In this document: positions 5,386-5,491 of the stretch, one piece after another
How positions within the stretch are numbered: position 1 is the stretch's first letter
Layout of the letters: each line of letters begins with the position of its first letter
Source of the DNA: Bacteroidota bacterium
Lineage (GTDB): Bacteria > Bacteroidota > Bacteroidia > Bacteroidales > VadinHA17
Length of the DNA stretch: 5,491 bases
Direction of reading: 5' to 3'
NCBI GenBank assembly: GCA_012838685.1
Contig: DUOU01000200.1
Span: 1 to 5,491 of the forward strand
Made by a program: the position numbers and the translations under genes
Notes under the pieces: generated by a model
Database searches by the model: none
What the model saw: the letters and a program-made list of their open reading frames with translations, nothing else
What the model was told of the DNA's origin: nothing

Positions 5386-5491
5386 TCAGCTTTCATCTTT
5401 TTTGATAACAGAAGTATCAGTACCGGGTGCAGAGGCATCGCTATGGTAGCAGATGTGTCGCTGCCCGGAGCAGAAGTAACACTGTCAGGGG
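5386..5491 (-). CDS. 3' end of a repeat-bearing minus-strand gene, possibly frameshifted
   Basis: Read on the - strand, the sequence encodes heptapeptide-like units VTSAPGS, DTSAT(I), DASAPGT and DTSVI. The last unit runs into a charged tail, KKDES, and a TGA at 5388-5386. Ser/Thr/Pro/Gly/Asp-rich repeats with a lysine-rich end are typical of linkers or surface-protein tails. The second unit (5432-5451) is 20 rather than 21 bases, so the frame shifts. The frame open at the window edge continues instead to a TAA at 5270-5268 with unrelated sequence. Either the gene is frameshifted near its end or repeat slippage created a new C-terminus. The opposite strand also reads as repeats (EVSVPGA, DVSLPGA, EVTLSG), with an ATG at 5443 preceded by AGAGG, so strand assignment is uncertain. 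The product is not recognised. Confidence 0.4.
5411..5491. repeat. 21-bp tandem repeat, about four copies, running off the window
   Basis: The units are 5411-5431, 5432-5451 (one base short and the most diverged), 5452-5472 and 5473-5491 (cut by the window end). They are imperfect but align throughout. The 21-bp period equals seven codons, which fits coding repeats. The region is more G+C-rich than the preceding 250 bases. Confidence 0.7.

Noticed and set aside
5268..5489. Minus-strand frame reading through to TAA at 5268 as the true end of the right-edge gene
   Set aside because: The sequence after the repeats in this frame has no repeat or domain character, while the alternative frame ends cleanly in KKDES-TGA. 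It is kept only as a possible result of a frameshift.

Overview
The window looks like part of an integrative/conjugative or mobilizable element of a low-to-moderate G+C Clostridia-type Firmicute. The pointers are a TnpV-family gene of the Tn4451 type at the left edge, strong purine-rich Shine-Dalgarno sites (GGAGG, AGGGG), consensus sigma-A promoters and A+T-rich coding sequence. No rRNA, tRNA, CRISPR array or transposase is visible.

Layout: (1) Bases 1-530 are element backbone on the + strand: the 3' end of an unidentified gene (46 residues visible), then tnpV. (2) Bases 538-567 hold an 11-bp stem-loop between tnpV and a convergent gene, likely a shared terminator. (3) Bases 573-3382 are a complete Type II restriction-modification system. 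A HindVP-family endonuclease lies on the - strand (573-1631). Divergent from it on the + strand are a C5-cytosine methyltransferase (1757-2914) and a Vsr-type mismatch endonuclease (2948-3382). (4) Bases 3383-5146 encode a 587-residue DUF4365-type protein. Its ATG directly follows the vsr stop codon, so it is almost certainly co-expressed with the methyltransferase and Vsr. (5) Bases 5147-5385 have no convincing gene but contain TGATAAC repeats. (6) Bases 5386-5491 hold a 21-bp tandem repeat, probably the 3' end of a minus-strand gene that runs off the window.

How the genes work together: the endonuclease should cut unmodified DNA at GRCGYC, if it keeps the specificity of HindVP. The methyltransferase protects host DNA. 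Vsr repairs the T:G mismatches that arise when the resulting 5-methylcytosine deaminates. The role of the DUF4365 protein is unknown; its N-terminus carries a nuclease-like D...QxK signature.

The most interesting region is the roughly 125-bp R/M intergenic control region. It has two consensus promoters facing each other with predicted start sites only about 7 bp apart. It also has two copies of TTGACGTCAA, each containing GACGTC, a GRCGYC site. One copy overlaps the -35 box of the methyltransferase promoter, and both lie in the endonuclease mRNA leader, where they can form an 11-bp hairpin just upstream of the ribosome binding site. By eye these are the only two GRCGYC sites in the window. 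No controller (C) protein gene is visible. This suggests self-regulation through methylation or protein occupancy of the system's own recognition sites, combined with promoter interference.
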